Below are positions 1-13,359 of a stretch of 64,000 nucleotides of DNA, one piece after another (positions within the stretch are counted from its first letter, which is position 1; every line of letters starts with the position of its first letter). Origin of the DNA: Dictyostelium firmibasis (taxonomy: Eukaryota; Evosea; Eumycetozoa; Dictyosteliales; Dictyosteliaceae); assembly GCA_036169595.1 (NCBI GenBank), contig CM069769.1:720001-784000 (forward strand), in the 5' to 3' direction. A program made the translations under genes and the position numbers. Under the pieces are notes generated by a model that saw only the letters and a program-made list of their open reading frames with translations, was not told the origin of the DNA and did not search any database.

Positions 1-676
1 TTTTGTTTTTTTTTTTTTTATTATATTTATTTTTTATTTTTTATTTTTTTTTTATAAAACTAAAAATAAAAAAATTCAATTTTTTTGTTTTCAAATAAAA
101 AAAGTTTTCACCTCAAAAAGTCTAAAATTTCAAAACACGTTTAAATAATAAATAAAAAAAAATAAAAATAAAAAAAAATAAAAAAAAAAAACAAAAATAA
201 AATAAAAAGAGAAAAAAGTAACTCATATGATGCTAAGGTATGAAAGTTTTTAAAAAATAATAAAGGGGAGTGGGAAATGAACTTAAAAGATATTATTTTT
301 TTTTTTTTTTCATAAATGGCTTTTTTATAGTTGGAAATTGTAAAAAAAAAAATTAAAAAGATTTTTAGAAATAAATAAAAAAAAAAATCAATCAAAAATG
401 GATGCAAATCTTTTATTATACTTCGGAATGATCCTCATTTTTTGAATGGCTCAAATAAAAATGAAATAAAGTTAAAGTTATCACAATTCAATTAATAACA
501 AATGATTTCTTTTGGTTTAAGAATACAACATACCTCACAGTTTTTTTATTTTTTATTTTTTATTTTATTTTTTATTTTATTTTTTATTTTTTACAAATAT
601 GATATATATCATCCTTAAATTTATATATGCTATTATTATTTATAAAATTGAATATATGTGACTATTGTCATTAAAT
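1..676. other. AT-rich spacer at window start
   Basis: No supportable gene is visible. The stretch is dominated by T and A homopolymers and short simple repeats. A less biased patch at about 390-540 carries only a 15-codon open frame from the ATG at 399 and no convincing splice partner. It could be the downstream flank of the minus-strand gene that ends at 677 or the edge of an unseen gene. Confidence 0.5.
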
Positions 677-1001
677 TTAAGGATTTCTAAAAATATCTCT
701 TCTATAAATTGAGGAACCAGAAATTAAAATGACTCTATTTTGACCAGCTTCCCAATAGACTGTTTCACCTGTATCATAATAACAAATACAATATTTATAT
801 TCTATTCTACCACTTTGTCCGAAAATAATTTCACCCTCCCATGTATCACCTTGTAAAAATTTTAATGGGAATGATTTCTTTGGGTCCCAATTTCCCAATT
901 GATCGCAACTACCTGTAACTCTAATCTGTTGCCCAAATGGGACATGATATTTTAACTATTTAATAATAATAATAATATATTAGTATTAATATTATTATTA
1001 T

Positions 1002-1045
<44 letters not shown>

Positions 1046-1498
1046 ACTGATAATTTTATTTACCCAAAATCTAATCTTAGGAAGTGCAGCTTTACATTGT
1101 CTAAAATGGGCACTCAATTCACACCATTTTCCTTTCCATAAACAACCTTGAGAATGATGGTCGCATTTAACAATAAGATCGGATGTATAGTTTAAAACCA
1201 ACCAATTTGGAATTAGTTGTTTATCGGTGACCGGTAGTCTGTCAGTCGGGCATTGTCTCCTTGTATTTAACCAAGTTTGTAAACACGGATTACAAAATGT
1301 ATGACCGCATGGTGTTACGACTGGATCCTCAATAACACCTTTCCCTATTTATTGTTATTATCATTATTGTCATCATTAACAAATATTCTACACATTCTAA
1401 ATATATATATATATATAAATAATCTATAATAACTTACCAATCTGGCAAATAAAATGTGGGCTAATTCTTTCTGCAAATAACTCTTCTGATCTGCACAT
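677..1498 (-). CDS. RING zinc-finger protein with C-terminal CBM20 starch-binding domain
   Basis: Three exons, 1498-1438, 1344-1064 and 955-677, join in phase to give 206 residues. The start is the first ATG after an in-frame stop. Residues about 18-56 form a modified RING (C18, C33-G-H35, C38, C41, C52-P), followed by a TRAF-type finger-like C/H cluster (C81, C88, H100, C104). Residues about 112-200 match CBM20: a FGQQIRVTGS-like strand, then LGNWDP, then WEAGQNRV near the end. RING proteins are usually E3 ubiquitin ligases and CBM20 binds alpha-glucans, so a glycogen-linked ligase is inferred. The donor at 1063 (GTAAAT) was preferred over a weak GT at 1047 because only the former keeps the CBM20 frame. 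Confidence 0.85.
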
Positions 1499-2279
1499 CA
1501 AATTTTAATATATTTTATCTTCCTCTTTATTAATGTTATTATTTATATTTATATTATTACTATTTATGATATAATAGTTATTACTATTATTATTATTATT
1601 ATTTTATTATTATTATTATTATTATTATTTTTGTTATTATTATTTAAATTGAGTTTTTTTTATTAAATAAAAGTTATATTTATATTGATTTTTTTTTTTT
1701 TTATTTTTTTTTTTTTTTTACTAATATTAAAAAAAAAAATAAAAAAAATAAAAAATAAAATAAAAAACTGTTTTGGCTGGGAATTGAAGGAATGAAGCAG
1801 TAATTAATTTATTTTATACTTAATGTGATATATTTTTTTTTTTTTTTTGTTGTGACTATTGTTATTTACATATCATTTATTATGGCGTAAATATACAGTT
1901 ATCAATTTATGTAACAAACTAATAACAATAACACCCTTATTAATTTGAAAGCCTTTTTGTTATATTGTTGTGGGTAATAAAAAAAACTTTTTGAAAAAAA
2001 AAAAAATTAATGAAAAAAAAAATTAATGAAAAAAAAAAAATTTTAAAAAAAAAAAATAAAAAAAAAAAAAAATATCAAAATATCATATGCAAAAAGGTGC
2101 AACTCCGATCGGAATCCTATTTTTTTATTTATTTCTTCTTTATTATTAAATTATTCCTTCTTATTATTAAATTATCTCTTAGGTGTTATTTTTGTAATTT
2201 TTTAATTTTTAATTTTATTTTATTATATTTTGTTATATTTTTTTTATTAAAAAAAAAGTTTTGCACATAACTAACAAAA

Positions 2280-2323
<44 letters not shown>

Positions 2324-2590
2324 AAAAAAATTAAAAAAATAACAACAGTGTCAAAAGCTTTTAAAGTTTGTCATTTTTTTTTAGTTGTGTTGACTTTTAA
2401 GAAAAAAAAAAATTTATTAAAAAAAAAAAAAAAAAATTATTAAAAAAAAAATGAATCCAAATGTTATAACTTTAATAAAAAAAGAAACTAAAAATATTTA
2501 TGAGTTAATTAATTTACATTTTATTTGGTTTTTAAAAAATAAGAAAAAAAGAAAAATTATTATAATGTTTACAAATAAAAAAAAGTCGAT
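1499..2590. other. AT-rich intergenic spacer
   Basis: This lies between the start of the RING-CBM20 gene and the end of the next minus-strand gene. It is mostly A/T homopolymers and ATT/TTA simple repeats. A patch near 1850-1980 is less repetitive and contains a near-match to the Dictyostelium upstream element of small RNAs on the minus strand, but no supportable RNA was found. The few open frames are lysine- or phenylalanine-rich artefacts. Confidence 0.5.
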
Positions 2591-3115
2591 TTAATAACGA
2601 TAATATCCTTTTTTGAAACCTTTATAACCCTATATTAATTAAAATTATTAATTAGTATTATTTAAATTATTATTCTTTTTTTATAAATAGAAAAAGTAAG
2701 TTGTTTAATACAAACTTTAAATTTCTTAAATTTATGACCACGATAACCATAGCCTACACCACCCATTGGATATGGTGCACCCATTGGATATTGACCTGGA
2801 ATTACACCCATTGGTGGAGCAACATAACCTGGTTGCATTGGATATGGTGCGCCCATTGGGTATTGACCTGGAATTACACCCATTGGTGGAGCGACATAGC
2901 CTGGAACACCCATTGATGGAACAACACCTACTGGTGGTGGAATATAACCTGGCATACCAACACCTGCTGGTGGTGGAATGTAACTAAATAAATTAAGAAA
3001 TTAAAAAAAATAACGTTATGAGAATGTGTTACTATTAATAGTTTAATAAAGAGGGGAAATAGAGAGGAGAAAATAATCCTTACCCTGGTGGATATTGGTT
3101 GTTATATGGATACAT
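2591..3115 (-). CDS. Small XYPPX-repeat protein with basic GYKGFKKG tail
   Basis: Three exons, 3115-3084, 2983-2716 and 2629-2591, join in phase to a 112-residue protein. It opens MYPYNNQYPPG, continues with imperfect repeats of the type PGYVAPPMGVIPGQYPMGAPYPM, and ends in a glycine/lysine-rich tail (GHKFKKFK then GYKGFKKGYYRY). No signal peptide or membrane segment is seen. Pro/Tyr/Gly repeats of this kind occur in annexin VII N-termini and other low-complexity Dictyostelium proteins. The gene next door at 3989-4573 shares the three-exon layout and tail style, so the two look like tandem duplicates. Function is not known; a condensing or membrane-associated role would be speculation. Confidence 0.8.
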
Positions 3116-3988
3116 TGTATTTATTTAATTGTTTTATTATATAAAAGTCGTTTGTGTGAAAGAAATGAATAAAAAAAAAAAAAATCTTTTTTATTTATTA
3201 AAAAAAAAAAAATTTTAAAAGAATTTTAAAAAAAATAAATTAAAAAAAAAAAAAAAAAAAAAAATAAAAAAATAGGTTTTATTTTTTTTTTATGAAAACC
3301 TCTTGTTGCAACTTTGTGTGACCCAAGAAAAAGCTTTTTTCAAAATAATATATTACACACAAAACTATTAGGAAAAAACAATAATAAAAATTAAAACAAA
3401 CATATTAAATTTTACTTCTTTTTTTTTTTTTTTATCTAAAAACAAATTTATTTCATATTTTATACGTGTTAAATTATTTATTTTTTATTTGAATTTTTTT
3501 TTTTTTCTGAACAATAAACCTAAGAAAAAAAAAAATAAATAAATTAATCTCTTAAGATAGGAATTTTTTTGAAACTCAAACCTTCTTTTTGGTTTTTATT
3601 TGATTCAAATACTTTATTTTTAAGTTTTTACCAAAATTCCACCTCAATACACTATTTTAGGGTACAATTCTGGATTAACCAATCTATAATTTTTTAAAAT
3701 TATTTTTGTTTGATGGTTGGAAAAAAATTTTTTCTTTTTTTTTTAAGCTGGAATGGAAACATTTAGTAAACATACACAGGCTCATTATGAGAAAAAAAGA
3801 AAAAAATTTTAAAAAGAGAAAGAAAAAATTATAAAACAAATAGTTAATAAACAATTCCAAAGATGGAATTTTTTTTTTTTTTTTTTTTTTAATATACAAT
3901 TTTGTTTATTAATAATTTTTTTTTTTTTTTTTTTTTTAACTATTTTTCAAAAGACTAAAACAAAACACAACTAGTGGTGATGGTGATC
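3116..3988. other. AT-rich intergenic spacer between the two XYPPX genes
   Basis: This is the upstream region of the 2591-3115 gene and the downstream region of the 3989-4573 gene. It holds A and T tracts and no coding frame of normal composition. Nothing else could be supported. Confidence 0.5.
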
Positions 3989-4573
3989 TTAATGTTTGTA
4001 TTTGAAGGTTTTCTTGAAACCCTTGAACCCTTTTTTGAAACCTTTTTTGAATCCTTTGAATCCCTTATGTTTCTTGTGATGTTTCTTGTAACCCTTATGT
4101 TTGAATTTGCCATGGTGACCATAACCAACTGGATATGCGGTATGATGACCTTGTGGATACATATTTGGTTGAACTACCATACTATTATTTATAAAAACAG
4201 AATTGAATAAAAACATTAGTTAACAAAATAAATAAAAGAGATAGATTAATTAATTAATTAATTACATACCCTGGTTGCATTGGGTAACCTGGTTGTTGTG
4301 GATAACCTGGTTGCATTGGGTAACCTGGTTGTTGTGGGTAACCTTGTGGTGGATAACCTTGTTGTGGTGGGTAACCTTGTGGTGGATAACCTTGTTGTGG
4401 TGGGTATCTTTAGATTTTGTTTTTTAAAGGAAAAAATAAAAAAAATAAATTGGTAAATATTATGTAAATCAATAAAAAATAAAATAATATATATATATAT
4501 ATATGTTAGATTTTTTTATTTACCCTGGTTGTTGTGGATAACCATGTGGATATTGGTTTGGATAACCTGACAT
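3989..4573 (-). CDS. Small XYPPX-repeat protein with Lys/His/Phe-rich tail
   Basis: Three exons, 4573-4524, 4407-4270 and 4181-3989, join in phase to 126 residues. The N-terminal two-thirds is made of GYPQQP, GYPPQ and GYPMQP repeats. After about residue 80 it changes to a basic tail of KHKGYKKHHKKHKGF and repeated GFKKGFK. Both introns interrupt a repeat glycine codon in the same phase as the first intron of the neighbouring gene. The basic tail after a hydrophilic PYG-rich tract suggests binding to acidic surfaces or nucleic acid, but that is inference and the family function is unknown to me. Confidence 0.8.
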
Positions 4574-4645
4574 CCTTTTTTTATTTGATTAATAATATGA
4601 AAAATTGAGAAAAGTAGTAAAGAGAGAAAAAAAAAAAAAAAGAAG

Positions 4646-4679
<34 letters not shown>

Positions 4680-4838
4680 TAGAATTTATTAAGGGGATAA
4701 ATTAAAATTGATTTTTAATCAAATAAAAATGAAATTTAAAAAAGAAAATCGATTAGTTATTATAATCTTTTATAAAGTATCAAAGTGTGAAATTTAACAT
4801 AAAAGAGCCTTACTTGAAATAAAAAATTGATAATAATG

Positions 4839-4875
<37 letters not shown>

Positions 4876-5044
4876 CAATTTATATTATTTTTCAAAATAT
4901 CAAAAAAAACTTTTTTTTTTTTATTTTTTAATTTTTTTTTTATTAAATTTTTTTTTATTTGCCTTTAATAATTTTGTGCACACATCATAATAATTCGGTT
5001 GGATCCTTTCAATTATTATAAACCTTTAAAGATATTTTTTTTCA

Positions 5045-5091
<47 letters not shown>

Positions 5092-5274
5092 AAATTAAAT
5101 CCCTGACCCAATTTCTTAGGTGAACTTTTCAGAGATTTTTTTTTTTATTTTATTTTATTTTTTTTTATAAATAATAAAATTTCGTCATAACCTATAATAT
5201 TTCCTTTTTTTTATTTTTTTTTTATTACTTTTCACTTTTTTTTTTTTTATTCTTAAAAAAAATTTGAGGAAAAT
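4574..5274. other. Divergent intergenic spacer
   Basis: The region separates the minus-strand XYPPX gene from the plus-strand JmjC gene and should hold both promoters. It contains long poly(A) and poly(T) runs, a T-rich stretch just before the ATG at 5275, and one less biased patch near 4960-5040. No factor site could be assigned. Confidence 0.5.
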
Positions 5275-8200
5275 ATGGTAGTTCTTAAAAATACATTGAA
5301 TAGTAATAATAATAATAATAATAATAACAGTGGTAACAAAAAAAAACAATTTTATAAAAGACCAACAGATAAAAATGATAAAAAACAAGAAATTTTAAAT
5401 TCAAAAGGTGTTAAAGTTATAATTGGAGAAACAGATCTTAGAACCAAATCATTGGGAACATTATCAATTTTAGAGGATCAAATACTTTTAAATGTTATTT
5501 TCAATGAATTTTCATGTAGTGACTTATTGAAATATCAAAGTGTAAGTCCTGCATTCTACATTCTATTAGGTGATGATAGACTTTGGAAGGATGCATTCTT
5601 TAGAGAGATTAAAGGTAGAAAGGATTTAGTAAAATATATTGATAATTGGAAAATTAGTGCTTTATCATATCTTTATCCAAATTCTTCAAATAAATTTAAT
5701 AAACCATATATTCCATTACATTTCTCGGGTAAATTAAATTAATTATCAATAGTAATATAATATAATATAAAATATTTATTTTTTATTTTTTTATTAGATT
5801 TTTATTCACATGAAATTTATACAAGATGGTTAAGGAGACATATGAAAGTTAAAGATTATGGTATTGATTTTGGACATGTTAAACATATTGAAACTGATGA
5901 ATTAACAGTTGAAGAATTTCAAAGAGATTATGAGATACCATCGATACCGGTAATATTTAAGAATGCACAAAAGGGAACATCGATGATGGAGAAAGGTGAG
6001 TGGTCAGAAGAGAGATTGTTGGAGAGATGTGGTGATGTAGTATTTAAGATATCACATCAAGAAAACAAACGTATTCCAATGACATTTAGAGATTATTGCC
6101 ATTATATGAAAACTCAAACTGATGAGGAGCCATTGTATGTATTCGATCAAGCATTCGGTGAGAAAGTACCATCGTTATTAGATGACTATATCATTCCAAA
6201 ATTCTTCCCAGAGGATTTATTTAAATATAATGGTGAACAAAGACCACACTTTAGATGGATTGTAATTGGTCCAGAGAGAAGTGGTGCATCTTGGCACATT
6301 GATCCCGCTGGAACTAGTGCTTGGAATTCATTGATATCTGGTAGAAAACGTTGGTTAATGTATCCACCAAATTTCACACCATACACAGTGGAATCTGATG
6401 ATGTTGTAGATAAAATATATGGTTCACCACCATCTCTTCTTTGGTTGTTAGAAGTCTATCCTTATATACCACCCGATTATCGTCCAATCGAATGTATTCA
6501 AGAACCAGGCGAAACCATATTCGTACCAGGTGGTTGGTGGCATATGGTATTAAATATGGAACAATCAATTGCAGTCACACAAAACTTTTGTAACTCTCAA
6601 AATTTCGACGAAGTTTGTAATGACTTGGCAAATGATGAAAAAAAAGATTACGACGATTTCAAAAAACATCTCCTTAATTCACGTCCAGATTTTCAAGATA
6701 GATTTAATCAATTCGAATTTAAAAACGATCAATTTAATCATTCATTTGATGATACAGATTATTGGGATTTAGTAATTAAATCAATTTTAAATAATTCAAA
6801 TTTAAAATATAATGAAAAAATAATTAACACTAATAGTGATGATAATAAAAAAGATAATGAAAATGAAAATGAAAATGAAAAAGAAAAAGAAAAAGAAAAA
6901 GATAATGAAAAAGAAAAAGAAAAAGAAAATGAAAATGAAAAAGAAAAAGAATTAATTAGAGATGAAAATCGTAAAGAATATGATGAAGATGAAAAATCAG
7001 ATTTAAAACCAAAATCTAAACCCATTAAATTACCACCAAAAGAATCAACATTACATGTAGAGATGCCAACATCAGGTCAAAGCCCAGTTTTCATTATTGA
7101 TGATAAATATGTCATTAAATTATATTGTTCAGAATTGGGTGGTGAAAAATCATGGTCAACTGAGTTATTCCTATATTCAAAGATCAAAGAGAATTCTCAA
7201 TTGAATTCAACATTTCCAAAGTTATTAGCATTTGGTAATATTAAAGATTTATTAGGTGATAAGTTACAATGTGAATGGAAATGGCCATACATTGTAACAG
7301 AATATTTAAATGATACCTTAAATTTACAAGATGTTCAACCTGTACCAGATTCATTACCTTATCCATATCCACCACCAGTTGAAGACGATGAGGATGAGGA
7401 TGACGACCAAGAAGATGAAGATGATATTAAAGTATTGGATGATAGATTAGTTGATTTCTTAGTTGAGAAAGTATCATTAATTCATTCAATTGAAATTAAT
7501 GATACTGATGAGGAAGTAAATGAAGAAAATATTAAATCATTATTAAAAGAATATAAAACGGATAAATGGTTACCATGGAAAAACCAATTATTATTATTAG
7601 ATTCTAAATATATTTCAAATCATTGGAATTGGAATGGTTTACCAACTCATCTTCGTTCACAATTAAATAGTTATTTACCAGTGGATAAAACTGAACTCAT
7701 AGACCATTCAATGGACCCATGTTTTATTCATGCAGATTTAACCGATGAAAATGTTTTGGGCATTGAATCAACCTCTGAAATCATTGTATTGGAGAAAATT
7801 AAAAAATTAAAGAAAACTCCAAAATCTGCTAAAAAAGGTATCAAACAACCATCTTCTTTATCATCGAGATTAAAACAATTAAAACTAAAAGTAAATGGTA
7901 AAAACAATAATAATGAAGATGATGATGAGGATTGTGAAGTAACTGAAAATAAGAAAACCATTAAAATTTGGGATCCAAAATTTTTAATTGATTGGGGTGA
8001 TTCCAAAATTGGTGACCGTTGGTATGAATTGGTTTCACTTTATATCTCTGTTTTTGCTTTAGATAAAATTAGATTAAAGTCATTCTTATCGAAATATAAA
8101 TTGCCAAATGTTATTGATAAAAGTTGGTTAGATTATTATAATGAAAATCCTCAAGCATTCATTAAAAGAGCAATGCAATATACATTAATTCATCATTGTG

Positions 8201-8295
8201 ATGCTTTTACAACTGCTGCTAGACATAATTCTTTACTTAGAAATTCTCAAACAATCGATGAATTAGCAAATTCAATTTGGAATTTAGATGTATAA
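5275..8295 (+). CDS. F-box, JMJD6-like JmjC and APH-kinase-like fusion protein
   Basis: Two exons, 5275-5728 and 5798-8295, join in phase to 983 residues. An F-box-like segment lies at about 62-110. A JmjC/cupin domain of the JMJD6 (phosphatidylserine-receptor) type spans about 206-416, with the iron-ligand pattern WHIDP (H318, D320) and a second histidine in PGGWWHMV (H400). A Lys/Glu/Asn-rich linker follows. The C-terminus resembles aminoglycoside phosphotransferase/choline-kinase folds: YVIKLY (K592), HADLTDENV (H796, D798) and IDWGDS (D883). Likely roles are iron/2-oxoglutarate oxygenase chemistry, SCF adaptor binding and small-molecule or protein phosphotransfer. The three activities in one chain are inferred from motifs only. 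Skp1 is encoded at 37.3 kb in this window. Confidence 0.88.
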
Positions 8296-8675
8296 AAAAA
8301 AAAAACAAAAAAAAAAATAAAAAAACAAAAAAAACAAATTTTTTTTTTGGAATAAACACATTCAGAGGATTTAAATTTAAAATATTTCATAAAAATAAAT
8401 ATATGTATATTTTCACAAAATTATATTCTTTATAATAACATATGCTACATTGGGCACTAGTTTAATTATTATTCAATCACCAAATTAACACTTATCTCTT
8501 TTCCAAATTGTTTTTACAAACCATCCAAATAAAATTAAAAATTTATTTTTAATTTTTTTATTTTTTTTTAATTTTTTTTTTTTAATTTTTTTATTTTTTT
8601 TTGATCTAATTTAAATTAATTTTTTATTTTTAAAAAAATTAAAATAAAAAAAAAAAAAAAACAAAAGTTACAAAT
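8296..8675. other. mekA upstream spacer
   Basis: T-rich and A-rich blocks lie between the stop of the JmjC gene and the mekA ATG. A patch at about 8340-8530 is less homopolymeric and is the likeliest place for 3'-end and promoter signals. No defined element is recognisable. Confidence 0.45.
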
Positions 8676-11149
<2,474 letters not shown>

Positions 11150-11399
11150 AAAAATAACATGATCATATAAAAAAAAAAAAAATACATTGTACATATAATT
11201 AAATATATAAAGTCTCTATTTTTTTTTTTTCTTTTTTTTCTCAAATTTACTATTCTTTTCTTTTTTTTTCCATTGTTTTTTTTTTTTTGTCCACTAAATT
11301 ATAAAATCGCTTTGGAATTTAATTCTATATACAAATGATTGTTTTATTATTATTGTTATTTTTTTATTATTTTTTTACTTTGTACAATTTTAATTCTAT

Positions 11400-12013
11400 C
11401 TAATCTTCATCTTCTTCATCTTCTCCATTATATTGATCAGAGATGCCAGGTATTTGAAATTTTTCATTTAATAGTATTTGTAAATTTCTGTGGAAGGAAA
11501 TAAAAGAATTGTTAGTTATTAAAAAAGAATGATAATTTGAAATTCAATAAATTATTATTATAATTATTATTTTTATTTGAACACAAAATGGTATACCTTG
11601 TTTTTTTAAATATATAATCTAAATCCTTTTTCATCTCTTTTAACATTTTTGTATGTTTTTCAAAGTCACCCGACATTTGGTTATATTTTTGTGAGGAATA
11701 TTCATTAAAGTGTGATAACATATGATTAGTTTCATATTGTTTTTTTAATCTAATAAAATCGAATATATTAATAGAGGAACTATATTTAAGTATTATTTAA
11801 CCATTATCATTGTTTCATCATCTTCATTATCACAATAATAATTGTTATGTATATTTACATTTCAGTTTGTAAATTTAATATATTAGTAACATCATTTTGA
11901 TTGGTTAAACTTAACATTTGATTTGTTAAAGTTTCCGATGATGTTGTTATTGGTTTTGAATCATTTGATCCAATAGGATTATCATTATTCTGTTGGTGGT
12001 TTTCATCATTCAT
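11400..12013 (-). CDS. KxDL motif-containing protein (KXD1-like)
   Basis: Three exons, 12013-11859, 11779-11597 and 11487-11400, join in phase to 141 residues. After a polar Asn/Ser N-terminus, residues about 50-125 form a helical segment containing KEMKKDLDYIFKKTRNLQ, which carries the K-x-D-L motif that defines the family, followed by an acidic EDEEDED end. KXD1 proteins are subunits of BORC/BLOC-1-related complexes that position lysosomes and endosomes (family knowledge). The short length fits the family. The final exon begins at a CAG acceptor at 11488 and supplies the residues after the motif. Confidence 0.85.
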
Positions 12014-12028
12014 TTCTTTTTTTAATTT

Positions 12029-12067
<39 letters not shown>

Positions 12068-12265
12068 TCTCAAGAAAAATGCAAAAAAAAAAAAAACATT
12101 TTATTTTCCAAAAAATTCAAAAATTTATTTTTTTATTTTTTTTTTTCTTATTTTAGTTTTTTTTTTAATAATAAAGTTTTTATCAAATTTCAGATTATAT
12201 GAAAATAAATTAATTAATTGATTATTTTCTATAATTTTTTTTAAAAATTTATAACCAAACCAAAA

Positions 12266-12560
12266 TGTAATAAACACTAATTGTTAGTCTATAATTATAT
12301 AAGTTTAAGTCCAAGATGTAAAAATCAAAATACAGAAATTCCACAATAACCAAAAGTGGTAATTATTCCCCCAAAGTTAGAGGTTTTCTTTCAATAATTT
12401 AACCCTATAAATATAAACATAAAATAAAATTCACAATACATAATTTTAAAAACATACAACCTAAAATCGTGCATGCCCGTTCCCATACAAATAACATAAT
12501 AACTTTATAATAAAATTTATTTGCTTTCGCTTTATTTATATTTTTTTTTTCAAAATTATT
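12266..12560 (+). repeat. Possible old, divergent LTR remnant
   Basis: It starts with the same 12 bases (TGTAATAAACAC) as the intact LTR 600 bp downstream and shares a later AAGTCCAAG-like word and a TATAAA-rich tract in the same order. The rest is diverged and the right edge cannot be placed. It would be a fossil solo LTR of a related Ty3/gypsy element, much older than the neighbouring copy. The base composition makes chance similarity a real alternative. Confidence 0.35.
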
Positions 12561-12721
12561 TGTATTATAATTTCTTGATCAAATATTTTTTCTTGAGTTA
12601 TTTATTCTTATAACTCTTTTCCAAATGAATGTGTTCCAACAATATATATTCTAAAAATAGTACATTTTTTTTTTAATAATTGGATGTGTTCGAATCATGT
12701 TTTTATTTATTAATTATTTTA

Positions 12722-12824
12722 TTTTTGATTTTTTTTTCTGTGACCACGTTAATTCGTGGTATGACCAAGACTTGAACCAAGGCCATGGAGGCTGTGTTAT
12801 TCAGTGTGAAACCACTAAGCCCCC
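12722..12824 (-). mobile_element. tRNA-derived SINE-like repeat, monomeric copy
   Basis: Read on the minus strand, the unit starts with GGGGG at 12824 and has a shortened A-box region (CTTAGTGGTT), a B-box-like GGTTCAAGTCT, and the hairpin ACCACG-TTAATT-CGTGGT that also ends the modules at 23-24 kb. It finishes in an A-rich tail (plus-strand T run 12722-12737). The 13-base direct repeat TTATTAATTATTT flanks it at 12707-12719 and 12830-12842, consistent with a target-site duplication from retroposition. It has one module, whereas the downstream copies have two. A SINE is inferred because I know of no named family for it. Confidence 0.7.
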
Positions 12825-12866
12825 AAAAATTATTAATTATTTATTTCACCATTGATTACAAAATAT

Positions 12867-13240
12867 TGTAATAAACACGAATAAATAATGATGCTATAAA
12901 ACCACCTAAGGTTTAGTCCAAGGTTAGAATCAAAAGGTCTGAAGAGAAGGTTTGATTAGAAGGTCTCAACAGAATCTAACCTATAGGTTCCTTAGGAATA
13001 ATTCAAGTATAAAAACAAAATTAAAATTATAAAATAAACATTCATTAATTCATTCATCATTAATTAACAATAAGTATATGAACAGTTAAAGAGTATAAAT
13101 TATTATTATTGATTATATTGTGGAATTTATATTTATATAAAAGAGTTATATAAATAATAATATTCAAGGGACACAATTAAAATATTCTTATAAGAGATAA
13201 GAAGGATTATATTTAGATATCGGTCACGCGATTCTTTACA
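12867..13240 (+). repeat. 5' LTR
   Basis: 374 bp beginning TGTAATAAAC and ending ATTCTTTACA. It matches the 3' LTR over its full length by eye. The edges were set by where the two copies stop matching. Confidence 0.9.
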
Positions 13241-13319
13241 TTTGGCGACATCGGCAAAAAATAATCAAAATAATAAAATTAATTAAATTTAAAAACAAAC
13301 AGATAAAAATTTTTTAGAG

Positions 13320-13356
<37 letters not shown>

Positions 13357-13359
<3 letters not shown>

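Noticed and set aside
399-446. Fifteen-codon frame starting MDANLLLYFGM
   Set aside because: Too short, no splice partner and no recognisable domain.
1042-1048. Alternative donor GTCAAA for exon 2 of the RING-CBM20 gene
   Set aside because: It puts the CBM20 exon out of frame, while the GTAAAT donor at 1063 keeps phase and restores the domain start.
1930-1975. Near-match on the minus strand (TACCCACAA) to the upstream element of Dictyostelium small RNA genes
   Set aside because: It has one mismatch, and no class I RNA 11-base motif or stable stem was found at the expected distance downstream.
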